Positions 12,344-21,056 of a stretch of 23,296 nucleotides of DNA are shown piece by piece. Numbering within the stretch: position 1 is the first letter of the stretch; the number at the start of each line of letters is the position of its first letter. The position numbers and the translations under genes were made by a program. The stretch spans positions 1 through 23,296 of the IMG/VR virus record IMGVR_UViG_3300046694_000385, one strand, 5' to 3'. Origin of the DNA: a virus. A model generated the notes under the pieces. It made no database searches. It had not been told where the DNA came from and saw nothing but the letters and a program-made list of their open reading frames with translations.

Positions 12344-14060
12344 GCGGCCGCTGCCGGTTCCGTACGAGGCGCTGCTCGAGCTGGGTCTGACGCCGGAGCA
12401 GATCGTCGAGGCGCTCGAGTCGACCCCGCTGGTGGTGGCGTTCCAGGCCGAGCAGGCCGAGGGCGCCTGGTTCGACGTCGAGCGGGTCCGCAAGGCGCTC
12501 AAGGGCCTGGCCAGCTTCCGGCACACGAAGGGCCGCTGGGCCGGCAAGCCGCTGCGCCTCGGCCAGGGCCTCGACCCGTGGCAGGTCGTCTGGGTCATCG
12601 CCCCGGTGTTCGGCTGGGTGCGTTACGACGAGGAGGTCGACCAGGTCGTCCGGGTAATCCGGACCGTCTGGATCGAGATCCCGCGCAAGAACGGCAAGTC
12701 GACCCTCGCGTCGGGTGTTGCGAACCTGCTGCTGCTGGCCGACGACGAGATCGGCGCCGAGGTGTACGCCGCGGCCGGCGACAAGCTGCAGGCCCGGCGG
12801 GTCTTCGACGACGCGAAGAAGATGCTGCTGACGTCGCCGTTCGCGCGCCGGCGCACGCGTCCGCTCGCCGACGTGGTCATCGACAACAAGCGCGGCGGCA
12901 TCTTCCGGGTGCTGAGCAAGATCGCCGAGGCCGCGCACGGCCTGAACGTCTCGGGCGCGGCGATCGACGAGATCCACGTCCACAAGTCGCGGCATCTGAT
13001 CGACGCGATCGAGACCGGCACGGGCGCGCGGTCGCAGCCGCTGATCGTGTTCTTGACCACCGCGGACGAGGCCACCGAGGGCTCGATCTACGACGAGAAG
13101 CACAACTACACGCGCAAGGTCGCGACCGCGATCGTCGAGGACGCGACGCACTACGGCGTGATCTGGGCGGCCGAGGACACCGACGACCCGTTCGCCGACG
13201 CGACGCTGAAGAAGGCGAACCCGGGCGTCGGGGTCTCGCCGAGCTGGTCGTATCTGCGCAAGGAAGTCCAGAAAGCGCGCACAACGCCGAGCTACTTCCC
13301 GACGTTCTGCCGGCTGCACCTCAACCGGCGTATGCGCGACGCGGCCCGCGCGATCGACCTGCGGCAGTGGGACGCCTGCGCGGGCATCGTGGACCTGGCG
13401 CGGCTGCGCGGCCGGTCGGCGTGGGGCGGTTTCGACCTGTCGGCGGTCAGCGACTTCACGGCGTGGTGGATGGGCGTGGAGTCTCCGGCGCGGGGCGTGG
13501 ACATCGAGATGTTCTGGCGCTATTTCGTGCCTGAGGATCGCGTCGAGGACCTGGAGCGGCACCTGCAGGTGCCGCTGTCGCGGTGGATCGCCGAGGGCTT
13601 CGTGACCGCGACCGAGGGCGACGTAATCGACTACGCCAAGGTCCGCGACGCCGCACTGGCCGACTGCAAGGTCGTCAACATGCGCCGGATCAGCTACGAC
13701 CGGATGTTCGCCGGCCAGATGGTTCAGGAGATCGACGAGAAGCTGCGCGGCGTTGAGGTCGTGCCGGTGGCGCAGACCTACCTGGGGCAGTCGCCGAGCA
13801 TCAAGGAGCTGTGGCGGCTGCTCGGCAAGACCGACGCGGGCACGGTGGCCGGCCGGATGCGGCACGCCGGCGACCCGGTCACCCGCTGGATGGCCTCGGT
13901 GGTCGAGACGACCAGCGACGGCAACGACAACTACCGCCTTGTGAAGCCGCACCGCGGCAAGTCGCAGGCCCGCATCGACGGCCTGGCCGCGATGACCACC
14001 GGACTGGACGGCTACGTGCGCCGGCGCCGGGTCAAGGCCGCGTCCGCCTACAGCGCATGA
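12318..14060 (+). CDS. terL: Terminase large subunit (ATPase-nuclease)
   Basis: A 580-residue packaging motor with the full two-domain layout. ATPase: PRKNGKST (122-129) as the Walker A-type loop, AIDEI (215-219, D217/E218) as Walker B, and VFLTTAD (244-250) as the coupling motif. RNase H-type nuclease: GFDLSAVSDFTA with Asp373 and Asp379, and a late acidic residue in ARIDGLAAM (about 554). Length and motif order fit the phage terminase_1/HK97-like family. Start ATG 12318 lies inside the small subunit gene. It ends 14 bases before the chosen portal start. Confidence 0.93.
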   Translation: MTTGTPSTERPLPVPYEALLELGLTPEQIVEALESTPLVVAFQAEQAEGAWFDVERVRKALKGLASFRHTKGRWAGKPLRLGQGLDPWQVVWVIAPVFGWVRYDEEVDQVVRVIRTVWIEIPRKNGKSTLASGVANLLLLADDEIGAEVYAAAGDKLQARRVFDDAKKMLLTSPFARRRTRPLADVVIDNKRGGIFRVLSKIAEAAHGLNVSGAAIDEIHVHKSRHLIDAIETGTGARSQPLIVFLTTADEATEGSIYDEKHNYTRKVATAIVEDATHYGVIWAAEDTDDPFADATLKKANPGVGVSPSWSYLRKEVQKARTTPSYFPTFCRLHLNRRMRDAARAIDLRQWDACAGIVDLARLRGRSAWGGFDLSAVSDFTAWWMGVESPARGVDIEMFWRYFVPEDRVEDLERHLQVPLSRWIAEGFVTATEGDVIDYAKVRDAALADCKVVNMRRISYDRMFAGQMVQEIDEKLRGVEVVPVAQTYLGQSPSIKELWRLLGKTDAGTVAGRMRHAGDPVTRWMASVVETTSDGNDNYRLVKPHRGKSQARIDGLAAMTTGLDGYVRRRRVKAASAYSA

Positions 14061-14074
14061 CGAGGGGGGACCGC

Positions 14075-15613
14075 GTGGCACTGACCGCCCAGCAGGCCCT
14101 CACTCAGACCCAGGCCTTGTACGAGCAGGTCGCCGACCGCCGCACCGCGGTCTTGCTGGCCGACGAGTACTACCGCGGCAAGCAGAAGCTGCGGTTCGCG
14201 TCGGCGAAGTGGTCGGAGTACTACGCGCACCGCTACCAGGAGTTCTGCGACAACTGGTGCGGTCCGGTGGCGAACTCGCCGAACGAGCGGCTGCGCGTCG
14301 ACGGTTTCCGCCTCGACGACGACCCGAACGACTCGGACGCCGAGAAATCGCTGTGGCGCGACTGGCAGCTCAACAACATGGAGGCCCAGTCCTCGCAGGG
14401 CTGGCTGGCGTCGATCATCACGGGCCGGTCGTACGTGATGGTGTGGGGCTCGCCGGACGATGAGCCGATCGCCACGTGGGAACGCGCCGATCAGGTGACG
14501 ATCGCCTACGATGTGGAGCAGCCGGGCCTGGCCGTCGCCGCGTTGAAGACGTGGCACGACGGCAGCACCGAGTTCGCGACGCTGTATTCGGCGGACCAGG
14601 TGTGGAAGTGGGAGCGGTCTTACTCCGATCGCAAGCCCAGCCGCATCGATCCTGCTCAGCTGCCGCCACGCGCGGCAGGTTTCTTCGGCGCCGGACCGTA
14701 CGAGACCAGCTCGGGCCTGATCGTGCCGGCCATCGACGAGTCGGGCTGGAAGCCGCGGCAGCCGGACGGCGACAACGCGTGGCCGCTGCCGAACCCGCTC
14801 GGTGTCGTGCCGATCGTGGAGATGCCGAACCGGCCGATGCTCGGCGGTGAGCCGCTGTCGGACATCAGCGGCACCATGGCCATGCAGGACGCCATCAACC
14901 TGCTCTGGGCGTACCTGTTCACCGCCGCCGACTTCGCCTCGATGTCGGCGCGGGTGGTGATGGGGCAGGAACCCCCGTCGATCCCGATCCTGGACGCCGA
15001 CGGGCAGGAGATCGGCCGGCAGCCGGTCGATCTGAAGAAGCTCGCCGAGGACCGCATCATGTGGCTGACCGGCGAGAACACGAAGATCGGCCAGTGGGAC
15101 GCGGCGAAGCTCGACGTGTTCACCGGCGTCATCGAGACCGCCGTGACCCACGTCGCCGCGCAGACCCGCACGCCGCCGCACTACCTGGTGCTCGGCAAGG
15201 GCATGGTGAACGTCTCCGCCGACGGCATGAAGGCCGCCGAGACCGGCCTGGTGAAGAAGGTCGGCGAGATGCAGCTGTTCCTGACGCCGCCGACCCGGGG
15301 CGTCTTCCAGCGGTTCGCGCTGGTGCGTAACCAGAAGGCGCTCGCCGACCAGGCCCGCCTCGGCGCCGTGAAGTGGAAGGACGCCGAGAACCACTCGGAA
15401 TCCCAGCTGGTCGACGCGCTGGTGAAGCTGCAGCAGATCGGCTTCCCGTTCGCCTGGCTCGCCGAGCGGTACGGCCTCGGCCAGACCGAGCTGACCCGGG
15501 TCATGGCCATGCGCGAGACCGAGGCCGAGCGGGACCCGCTCGGCGCGTTGTCCCGCGCGGCCGGCCAGCAGCTGCCCGCGGTCCCGGCCGGCCAGCAGCA
15601 ACCACAGGCGTAG
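14075..15613 (+). CDS. Portal protein
   Basis: A 512-residue portal of the SPP1 Gp6-like family, forming the ring through which DNA enters the head. Recognisable parts are ADEYYRGKQKLRFASAK near the start, CGPVANSPNERLRVDGF, a DISGTMAMQDAINLLWAYLF helix, and the C-terminal LVDALVKLQQIGFPFAWLAE, RVMAMRETEAERDPLGA region. It ends with a Gln-rich tail. GTG 14075 is chosen because GAGGGGGGA lies just upstream; ATG 14057, overlapping the terminase stop, is the alternative and adds 6 residues. It is followed after 3 bases by the MuF gene, the usual order. Confidence 0.9.
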   Translation: MALTAQQALTQTQALYEQVADRRTAVLLADEYYRGKQKLRFASAKWSEYYAHRYQEFCDNWCGPVANSPNERLRVDGFRLDDDPNDSDAEKSLWRDWQLNNMEAQSSQGWLASIITGRSYVMVWGSPDDEPIATWERADQVTIAYDVEQPGLAVAALKTWHDGSTEFATLYSADQVWKWERSYSDRKPSRIDPAQLPPRAAGFFGAGPYETSSGLIVPAIDESGWKPRQPDGDNAWPLPNPLGVVPIVEMPNRPMLGGEPLSDISGTMAMQDAINLLWAYLFTAADFASMSARVVMGQEPPSIPILDADGQEIGRQPVDLKKLAEDRIMWLTGENTKIGQWDAAKLDVFTGVIETAVTHVAAQTRTPPHYLVLGKGMVNVSADGMKAAETGLVKKVGEMQLFLTPPTRGVFQRFALVRNQKALADQARLGAVKWKDAENHSESQLVDALVKLQQIGFPFAWLAERYGLGQTELTRVMAMRETEAERDPLGALSRAAGQQLPAVPAGQQQPQA

Positions 15614-15616
15614 GCC

Positions 15617-17551
15617 GTGGGCATCCGCCGGGTGCTGCAGCTGGCCATCGAGCATCTGCGCCGGCGTCGGAACCTCGCCCGAGCCGCTGCCAGTCGGATC
15701 GGCCGGCTGTGGGCCGCAGTCGACCGCGGCAACATCGCCCGCTCGTGGCAGCAGATGCTGCCGGAGGCCGTCACCGTCGCGGCCCGCGCGCAGGCCCTCG
15801 CCGCCGACGCGTCGGGCGGCTACCTCGACACGATCCTGCGCGAGTACGGCCTGCCGGCCGAGGCCGAGGGCCGGGTGCGTGCGACCAGCCTCGCCGCGGT
15901 GGCCTCCGACGGGCGGCCGCTGGACAGCCTGATCTACCAGCCGGCCATCACCGCCCTGCAGACCATCCAGCGCGGCGGCACGGTCACGCAGGCGATGGCG
16001 GCGGGCGCGTTCGCCACGGACCTGATCGTGCGGACCCAGGTGGCCGACGCCGGCCGTGTGGCCGACGGCGTGGCTCTAGTGGCGGAGCCGAACCTGCACG
16101 GTTATGTGCGGATGCTGAACCTGCCGTCCTGTTCGCGGTGCATCATCCTGGCCGGCAAGTTCTTCGAGTGGAACGCCGGTTTCGAGCGGCACCCGGCGTG
16201 CGACTGCGTGCACGTCCCGGCGCCTGAGGACAACCTCGACGACCTGCGGACGAACCCGAAGAAGCTGTTCGAGTCGATGACCGAGGCCGAGCAGAACAAG
16301 ACCTTCACCATCGCGGGCGCCCAGGCGATCCGTGACGGCGCCGACATGAACCAGGTCGTCAACGTTCGCCGCGGCGCGGCCGGTCTCGCGCCGGCGGGCG
16401 GGCGGGTCACGGCGGCCGAGGTGAAGATCCTGCGCGGCGGGCGCGGGATGGCCCGGCTGCAGCCGACGACGGTGGGCGGCGAGCAGGTGCTCGTCAGCAC
16501 TGAGGGCACCACGCGCCGCGGTTTCGCTGGGCGGCGCCTGCGCGGGGCGCCGCGGTTGATGCCGGAGCAGATCTACAAGATCGCCGGTGACGACCGCGAC
16601 GAGGCCCTGCGGCTGCTGTACCGCAACGGCTACCTGCTCGAGCGGCCCGCACCGCTCAAGCGCCCGGCGCCCACTGTTGCCGCACCTCCCGCTCGGCCGG
16701 TAGTCGTGCCCGCGGCGCCCAAGACCGCACCTCGGCCGGAGCCCGTCGTACCGCCGAAGCCCGTGGCCCCCACGGAACCGGCCGCACCCGATGCTCACGC
16801 GGCGCTCGAGCGCAGCATCGCCAGTGGCATCCGCGAGTCGGAGAAGCTGTCGGGCGGCGCCATCGGCGACGTGAGCCTGGTGACGTTCAACGACGGCAGC
16901 CAGGCGGTCCGCAAGGTAGCCCGCGAGCCGATCTTCGGGTATTCGAATGTGCGGCTGACCGAGAACGAGGTGCTGGCGGAGAAGGTCGGCCGCGCCCTGC
17001 GCGCACCGATCCCGGCGGTCGTCCGCACCGGCGAGACCGAGATCTTCATGCAGTACGTGCCGGACGCCAAGCCGGGCATCTGGCTGTTCCGGGGCATGGG
17101 GCGCGCCGAGCAGATCCCGGCGATCAGCGAGTTCGTCAGGGAGTCCGGCGATTCGGGTCACAGGCTGGGTCTGCTGGATCTGCTGATCGCCAACGACGAC
17201 CGGCACGACGCGAACTGGCTGGTGCGTCCCGACGGCAGCATCGTGGGCATCGACCACGGCCTGGTCTGGCCCATCTCGTGGATCAAGCCGGAAGTGATCG
17301 AGCGTCAGGAGCCGCGCTTCAAGAGCGGGTTCGCCAAGCTGTTCAACCAGGGTTTCCCCGAACTGCCGAACCAGGGCTACATCCCCAACGACCTGACCCC
17401 GGCGGACATCGACTGGGTGCAGGCGCGCCTGGAGGCGCTGCGGCCCGACTTCGACGAGCTGGGCCGGGGCAACTACCTCGACTACTCGCTTGCCCGGCTG
17501 CGACAGCTGCGGCCGTGGGCGCGCGGCACCGTGAACAGGATCAAGCCATGA
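15617..17551 (+). CDS. MuF-like head protein with a C-terminal kinase-like domain
   Basis: A 644-residue fusion. Residues 1-210 are the MuF/VG15 head-morphogenesis region with its metal-type motif C172xxC175...H192-P-x-C195-D-C197. Residues 211-343 continue as a linker domain, and 344-392 are a Pro/Ala-rich tether. Residues 410-560 resemble PI3/4-kinase-like enzymes: QAVRKVA with a candidate ATP lysine (K433), Glu449/451 in LTENEVLAEK, hinge IFMQYV, LLDLLIANDDRHDANWLV with catalytic-type D528 and N533, and IDHGLVW with metal-type D546. All the expected kinase residues appear intact. MuF proteins are packed inside the capsid, so the kinase could be delivered into the cell with DNA. Start GTG 15617. 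Confidence 0.82.
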   Translation: MGIRRVLQLAIEHLRRRRNLARAAASRIGRLWAAVDRGNIARSWQQMLPEAVTVAARAQALAADASGGYLDTILREYGLPAEAEGRVRATSLAAVASDGRPLDSLIYQPAITALQTIQRGGTVTQAMAAGAFATDLIVRTQVADAGRVADGVALVAEPNLHGYVRMLNLPSCSRCIILAGKFFEWNAGFERHPACDCVHVPAPEDNLDDLRTNPKKLFESMTEAEQNKTFTIAGAQAIRDGADMNQVVNVRRGAAGLAPAGGRVTAAEVKILRGGRGMARLQPTTVGGEQVLVSTEGTTRRGFAGRRLRGAPRLMPEQIYKIAGDDRDEALRLLYRNGYLLERPAPLKRPAPTVAAPPARPVVVPAAPKTAPRPEPVVPPKPVAPTEPAAPDAHAALERSIASGIRESEKLSGGAIGDVSLVTFNDGSQAVRKVAREPIFGYSNVRLTENEVLAEKVGRALRAPIPAVVRTGETEIFMQYVPDAKPGIWLFRGMGRAEQIPAISEFVRESGDSGHRLGLLDLLIANDDRHDANWLVRPDGSIVGIDHGLVWPISWIKPEVIERQEPRFKSGFAKLFNQGFPELPNQGYIPNDLTPADIDWVQARLEALRPDFDELGRGNYLDYSLARLRQLRPWARGTVNRIKP

Positions 17552-17748
17552 CCGTCATCCAGCTCATCGACGCCCGAACCGGCGAGGTGTACGACACGGT
17601 CACCGTCGACGGTGACCGCATCACCTACGACACCGGCGACGCCCGCGACCTGATCGAGTCCCGGGCCCGGCTCGCCGACGGCACCGACCAGCTGATCGCC
17701 TCCCTCGACGGCTGGTCCAACGGCTACGTGGCCACGCGGCTGCGCTGA
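17548..17748 (+). CDS. Small hypothetical virion-region protein
   Basis: A 66-residue protein from ATG 17548 with an ATGA overlap. Beta strands at the start (MTVIQLIDARTGEVYDTVTV, DRITYDTG) are followed by SRARLADGTDQLIASLDGWSNGY. Proteins like this often sit between portal/MuF and scaffold genes in actinophages. Function is unknown. A 9-bp hairpin follows the stop. Confidence 0.65.
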   Translation: MTVIQLIDARTGEVYDTVTVDGDRITYDTGDARDLIESRARLADGTDQLIASLDGWSNGYVATRLR

Positions 17749-17756
17749 AACAGACT

Positions 17757-17779
17757 TCCCGGCGCGCAAGGCGCCGGGA
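17757..17779 (+). terminator. Perfect hairpin before the scaffold gene
   Basis: tcccggcgc (17757-17765) and gcgccggga (17771-17779) form a perfect 9-bp stem with a GCAAG loop. No U-run follows, so it may be a leaky terminator, a processing site or a barrier raising expression of the scaffold and capsid genes. The scaffold's GGAG (17793-17796) lies just after it. Confidence 0.55.
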
Positions 17780-17804
17780 CCGACCCCGCAACGGAGTCAC
17801 CGCA

Positions 17805-18530
17805 ATGAAGATCCACCTCCCGGTCGTTGGGCCGGAACTGCCCGTGCACCACTTCACCGGGCTGGCCGCGCTCGGGCTGCGCCGCAACGGCGCTCCGATC
17901 TGGCCGGTCCGTGGTGGCGCACCTGACGACGCCGATCCCGCTGATGACGTCGACCCGGATCCGGCCGACGGCGACGGCGCCGATACGGACGACGGCGCCG
18001 ACAAGCTCGGCGACGCCGGCAAGCAGGCCCTCGACCGGATGAAGACCCGGCTACGCGAAGAGCGGACGGCGCGCAAGGCGCTCGAGGCTCAGATCGCCGA
18101 CGCGAACAATAAGCCGGCGAAGGACGAGGACGCACCGGACCCGGCCGAACTCCGCAAGACGGCGCGGGCCGAGGCCCGCGCCGAGGTCCTGAACGAGCGG
18201 GCCCTCGACAAGGTCGAGGCGAAGGCGGCGAAGCTCTTCGCCGACCCCGAGGACGCCCGCGCGCTGCTGGCCGGCCGGGTCGACGAGTTCGTCGACGACG
18301 GCAAGGTCGACGTCGAGGCCATCGAAGAGGCCCTCGGCGAACTGTTGAAAAAGAAGCCCCACCTGGCCGCCGCAACGGCGAAGAGGTTCCAGGGCGGAGC
18401 GGACGGCGGTGCCCGCAAGGGGTCCGGGGTCTCGCAAGTCACTGAGCAAGACCTCAAGCGAATGAACCCCGAGCAGATCGTCAAGGCCCGCGAAGAGGGC
18501 CGGCTGACCGAGCTGCTCGGAACAACCTGA
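17805..18530 (+). CDS. Capsid scaffolding protein
   Basis: A 241-residue, strongly acidic and helical protein placed directly before the coat gene, the usual spot for a scaffold that guides procapsid assembly. It starts with a conserved-type segment (HLPVVGPELPVHHFTGLAAL, then GAPIWPVRGG), passes through an Asp-rich stretch (residues 40-65), then a long coiled coil (ALDRMKTRLREERTARKALE). It ends with the scaffold-type MNPEQIVKAREEGRLTELLG. No protease motif is visible. ATG 17805 follows GGAG by 8 bases. Confidence 0.85.
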   Translation: MKIHLPVVGPELPVHHFTGLAALGLRRNGAPIWPVRGGAPDDADPADDVDPDPADGDGADTDDGADKLGDAGKQALDRMKTRLREERTARKALEAQIADANNKPAKDEDAPDPAELRKTARAEARAEVLNERALDKVEAKAAKLFADPEDARALLAGRVDEFVDDGKVDVEAIEEALGELLKKKPHLAAATAKRFQGGADGGARKGSGVSQVTEQDLKRMNPEQIVKAREEGRLTELLGTT

Positions 18531-18544
18531 CCCGAGAGGCAGAC

Positions 18545-19387
18545 ATGGCCATCACCCGGTTCCGGCCGGAGATCTGGTCTGCGGAACTCCTCGTCGCGCT
18601 TCGCAAGAAGCTGGTCTACGCCGGTCCCGGCGTGGTCAACCGCGACTACGAGGGCGAGATCGCGCAGGCCGGTGACACCGTCCGGATCACCTCCATCTCC
18701 GACCCGACGATCGGCACGTACTCGGCGAACGTCACGGTCGTGACGCCCGAGGAACTGACCGACGCGCAGCGGACCCTGGTCGTCGACCAGGCGAAGTACT
18801 TCGCGTTCTTCGTCGACGACGTCGACCAGCGCCAGGCCAAGGGCAACGTGATGCCCGAGGCGATGCGGCGTGCCGCGTACAAGCTCGCCGACCAGGCCGA
18901 CCAGTTCGTCGCCGCGTTCTACACCGGCGCGCAGGCCGCGAACGCCCTGGGCACCGTCTCGGTGACTACCGCGGCCATCGCCGAGGCGCAGATCATCGCG
19001 CTCAAGGTGAAGCTCGACGAGGCGAACGTGCCCAGCGAGGGCCGGTATGTTGCAGTGCCGCCGTGGTACCACGGCCTGCTGCTGGGCTCCGACCACTTCG
19101 TGCGGCTCGACGCATCGGGCACCACCGAGGCGCTGCGCAACGGCACCGTGATGCGCGGCTTCGGCTTCGACATCCTCGTGACCAACAACGCGCCGCTGGT
19201 CACCGGCGACGACTACGCCGTCATGGCTGGCGTCGACTCGGCGATCAGCTTCGCCGAGCAGATCAACAAGGTGGAGGCGTACCGGCCCGAGGCCAAGTTC
19301 GCCGACGCCGTCAAGGGCCTGTACCTCTACGGCGCCAAGCTGGTGCGGCCCGACTCCATCGCCACGCTCGTCGCGAGCAAGACCTGA
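18545..19387 (+). CDS. Major capsid protein
   Basis: A 280-residue coat protein, probably of the HK97 fold. Matching features are an N-arm (FRPEIWSAELLVALRKKLVY), the E-loop-like AQAGDTVRITSISDPTIGTY, a long spine helix region (VMPEAMRRAAYKLADQADQF), and late A-domain strands (VMRGFGFDILVTNNAPLVTG, KLVRPDSIATLVASK). The wording ISDPTIGTY and FVDDVDQRQ is close to the P22-coat-like branch, but this subgroup is tentative. It follows the scaffold with GAGAGG at 18534. No separate capsid protease is seen in the cassette. Confidence 0.9.
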   Translation: MAITRFRPEIWSAELLVALRKKLVYAGPGVVNRDYEGEIAQAGDTVRITSISDPTIGTYSANVTVVTPEELTDAQRTLVVDQAKYFAFFVDDVDQRQAKGNVMPEAMRRAAYKLADQADQFVAAFYTGAQAANALGTVSVTTAAIAEAQIIALKVKLDEANVPSEGRYVAVPPWYHGLLLGSDHFVRLDASGTTEALRNGTVMRGFGFDILVTNNAPLVTGDDYAVMAGVDSAISFAEQINKVEAYRPEAKFADAVKGLYLYGAKLVRPDSIATLVASKT

Positions 19388-19404
19388 GAAGGGGCTGATC
19401 TGAC

Positions 19405-19791
19405 ATGGCTCGCGTTGCGCTGCCTTACAGCAACCTCACCCCGAACGCCGACATCCTCGACCCGACCGGCGTGGCCACCGTTGCCGGCGCCGGCAACGGG
19501 CTGCAGATCCCGGACATCTCCCCGAACCGGCGCCAGTCCCTGCCGGAGCTCACGCTCCTGCGCGTGGCGAACGCCTCCGGCGGCTCCGGCACCATCTCAC
19601 TGCTGTCCAGCACCAACCCGCCGAACGTCGCGGGCGGGTTGGGCAACCTCGTCACCACGGTGGCGAACGGCGCGACCCGCTGGATCGGGCCCTTCGAGTC
19701 CAACCGGTTCATCCAGTCCGACGGCTCCCTGATTCTGGAGAGCTCGGTCGTGATGACCGTGACGGCATTCAAGGTCCCTCGGAACACGTGA
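19405..19791 (+). CDS. Probable head/virion beta-rich protein
   Basis: A 128-residue protein after the coat gene, with AAGGGG 10 bases before ATG 19405. It has no Cys and alternates hydrophobic and small residues (LLRVANASGGSGTISLLSST, NRFIQSDGSLILESSVVMTV), as in a beta-sandwich. Genes in this slot often encode capsid decoration or head-stabilising proteins. That role is inferred from position and composition only. Confidence 0.7.
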   Translation: MARVALPYSNLTPNADILDPTGVATVAGAGNGLQIPDISPNRRQSLPELTLLRVANASGGSGTISLLSSTNPPNVAGGLGNLVTTVANGATRWIGPFESNRFIQSDGSLILESSVVMTVTAFKVPRNT

Positions 19792-20084
19792 TGGCCGAGA
19801 TCGGATTCTTCCGCGGCGCCGGCGGGACCGTCTTCGAGATGAACCTGCCCCTCTCGGAGGTCATGCAGGATCAACTCACCCGCGGCCAACTGGTCCGGGT
19901 CAACGAGGACGGCTCACCGTACGGGGCCCACGGCGCGATGGATCTCGTGAACGGCGAGATCCGCCGGCCCGGCGTGAACGCCCCGAAGAACGAATGGATC
20001 GGGTACGCCGTCAGCCAGGGCATGAGCGTCGACGACGCCGACGCCATGACCAAGAGCGACCTCATCGAGAAGTTCACGAAATGA
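19791..20084 (+). CDS. Small virion-region protein with a LEM/HeH-like tail
   Basis: A 97-residue protein; ATG 19791 overlaps the previous stop by one base (GTG 19788 is also in frame). The N-terminal half is beta-type (GFFRGAGGTVFEMNLPLSEV, LVRVNEDGSPYG). The last 25 residues (GMSVDDADAMTKSDLIEKFT) resemble a helix-extended-loop-helix (SAP/HeH-like) module that often ends phage head proteins. Role in head or connector assembly is inferred. Confidence 0.7.
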   Translation: MAEIGFFRGAGGTVFEMNLPLSEVMQDQLTRGQLVRVNEDGSPYGAHGAMDLVNGEIRRPGVNAPKNEWIGYAVSQGMSVDDADAMTKSDLIEKFTK

Positions 20085-20102
20085 TCGAGGGGGCGAGCTC
20101 CG

Positions 20103-20675
20103 ATGGCTGACCAGTTGGTGACGCCGGAGGAACTCGCCTCCTTTCTGCAGCGCGATCTGGACCTGGCCACGGCCCAGCTGCTCATCCAGATGGCCACCGG
20201 CAAGGTCCAGGCCGCCGCCGGGCAGCTGCTCATCCAGGGCACAGCGACGGTCACGATCGATGTCGACATCTGCGACTTCGACCCGTGGCTGCCGCTGCCG
20301 CAGATGCCCGTCCGGTCGGTGGCGAGCGTGCTCATCGACGGCGTCGCGGACACGTCGTGGCGGCTACGCAAGCAGATGCTGTGGCGGCTGAACGGCTGGT
20401 CGACGAACGGCAGCGCACCGACCCAGGTGACGCCGACGTTCACCTACGGCTACCCGGCCGGCGCGCAAAAGCTGCAGCTGGCCCGCGACTTCACGCTCGC
20501 CCTGGCCGGCCTGGGCTACGGCAACCCCGGCGGCGCCGTGTCGTCGGAAGCGCTCGACGACTACAAGATCGACTACAACACCGCCAACTCCCTGATGGTC
20601 GTCAGCGACGGGATGCGCGACCAGCTACGCGCCGCGTACGGCGTCACCGCCTACATCACCAGCTCGAGGACCTGA
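20103..20675 (+). CDS. Head-to-tail connector (adaptor) protein
   Basis: A 190-residue protein behind GAGGGGG (20087-20093). It starts with the usual adaptor helix pattern (LVTPEELASFLQRDLDLATA, QLLIQMATGKVQAAAGQ), then beta strands with LPLPQMPVRSVASVLIDGV, a FTYGYP turn and closing helices (QLARDFTLALAGLGY, VVSDGMRDQLRAAYG). The Y-x-Y-P / LPxxPV combination is typical of HK97 gp6-like adaptors joining portal and tail. Position after the coat genes agrees. Confidence 0.8.
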   Translation: MADQLVTPEELASFLQRDLDLATAQLLIQMATGKVQAAAGQLLIQGTATVTIDVDICDFDPWLPLPQMPVRSVASVLIDGVADTSWRLRKQMLWRLNGWSTNGSAPTQVTPTFTYGYPAGAQKLQLARDFTLALAGLGYGNPGGAVSSEALDDYKIDYNTANSLMVVSDGMRDQLRAAYGVTAYITSSRT

Positions 20676-20686
20676 CAGGAGCATCG

Positions 20687-21055
20687 ATGGCCAACATCGG
20701 CAACGGCCGCATCGTGCGGGTGTGTGACCTGTGCGGCGGTGTGGACGACCACCCGCGGCACGTCATCGCCGGCACCGCGGGCGGCCCGGACGCGATCGCC
20801 GCGCCGAGCGACGAGATCCTGGCGAAGGTGATCGCCGCCGCGCCGGAGGCCGACCGGGCCCGGCTGGTGCGCGACCTGATGGACACCTCGTCCTCGGATC
20901 GGCACCTCGACTGCTGCGCCGCGGCGGGCTGCCCGAACGGCCTGTGCGGCCCGCAGGTCGCCGGCACGCCCGGCGCCGGCGCGGCGATGCTCGAGCACCT
21001 GATGTCGCTCGCCGATCCGTTCGGCGGCCGGCCCGACGTCGTGACGGGAGCCTGA
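20687..21055 (+). CDS. Zinc-binding protein in the connector region
   Basis: A 122-residue protein from ATG 20687, 5 bases after AGGAG. Potential ligands are C13, C16, H22 and H25 (VCDLCGGVDDHPRHV), then H74, C76, C77, C82 and C87 (DRHLDCCAAAGCPNGLC). They flank a helix (DEILAKVIAAAPEADRARLV) and leave a C-terminal GAAMLEHLMSLADPFGG. Related-looking Cys proteins recur between connector and tail genes of actinophages. Role unknown. Confidence 0.7.
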   Translation: MANIGNGRIVRVCDLCGGVDDHPRHVIAGTAGGPDAIAAPSDEILAKVIAAAPEADRARLVRDLMDTSSSDRHLDCCAAAGCPNGLCGPQVAGTPGAGAAMLEHLMSLADPFGGRPDVVTGA

Positions 21056-21056
21056 T

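Noticed and set aside
12294-14081. 595-residue minus-strand frame
   Set aside because: It is the antisense shadow of the terminase large subunit, whose ATPase and nuclease motifs are clear on the + strand.
14048-15655. 535-residue minus-strand frame
   Set aside because: It is the antisense shadow of the portal gene in GC-rich DNA.
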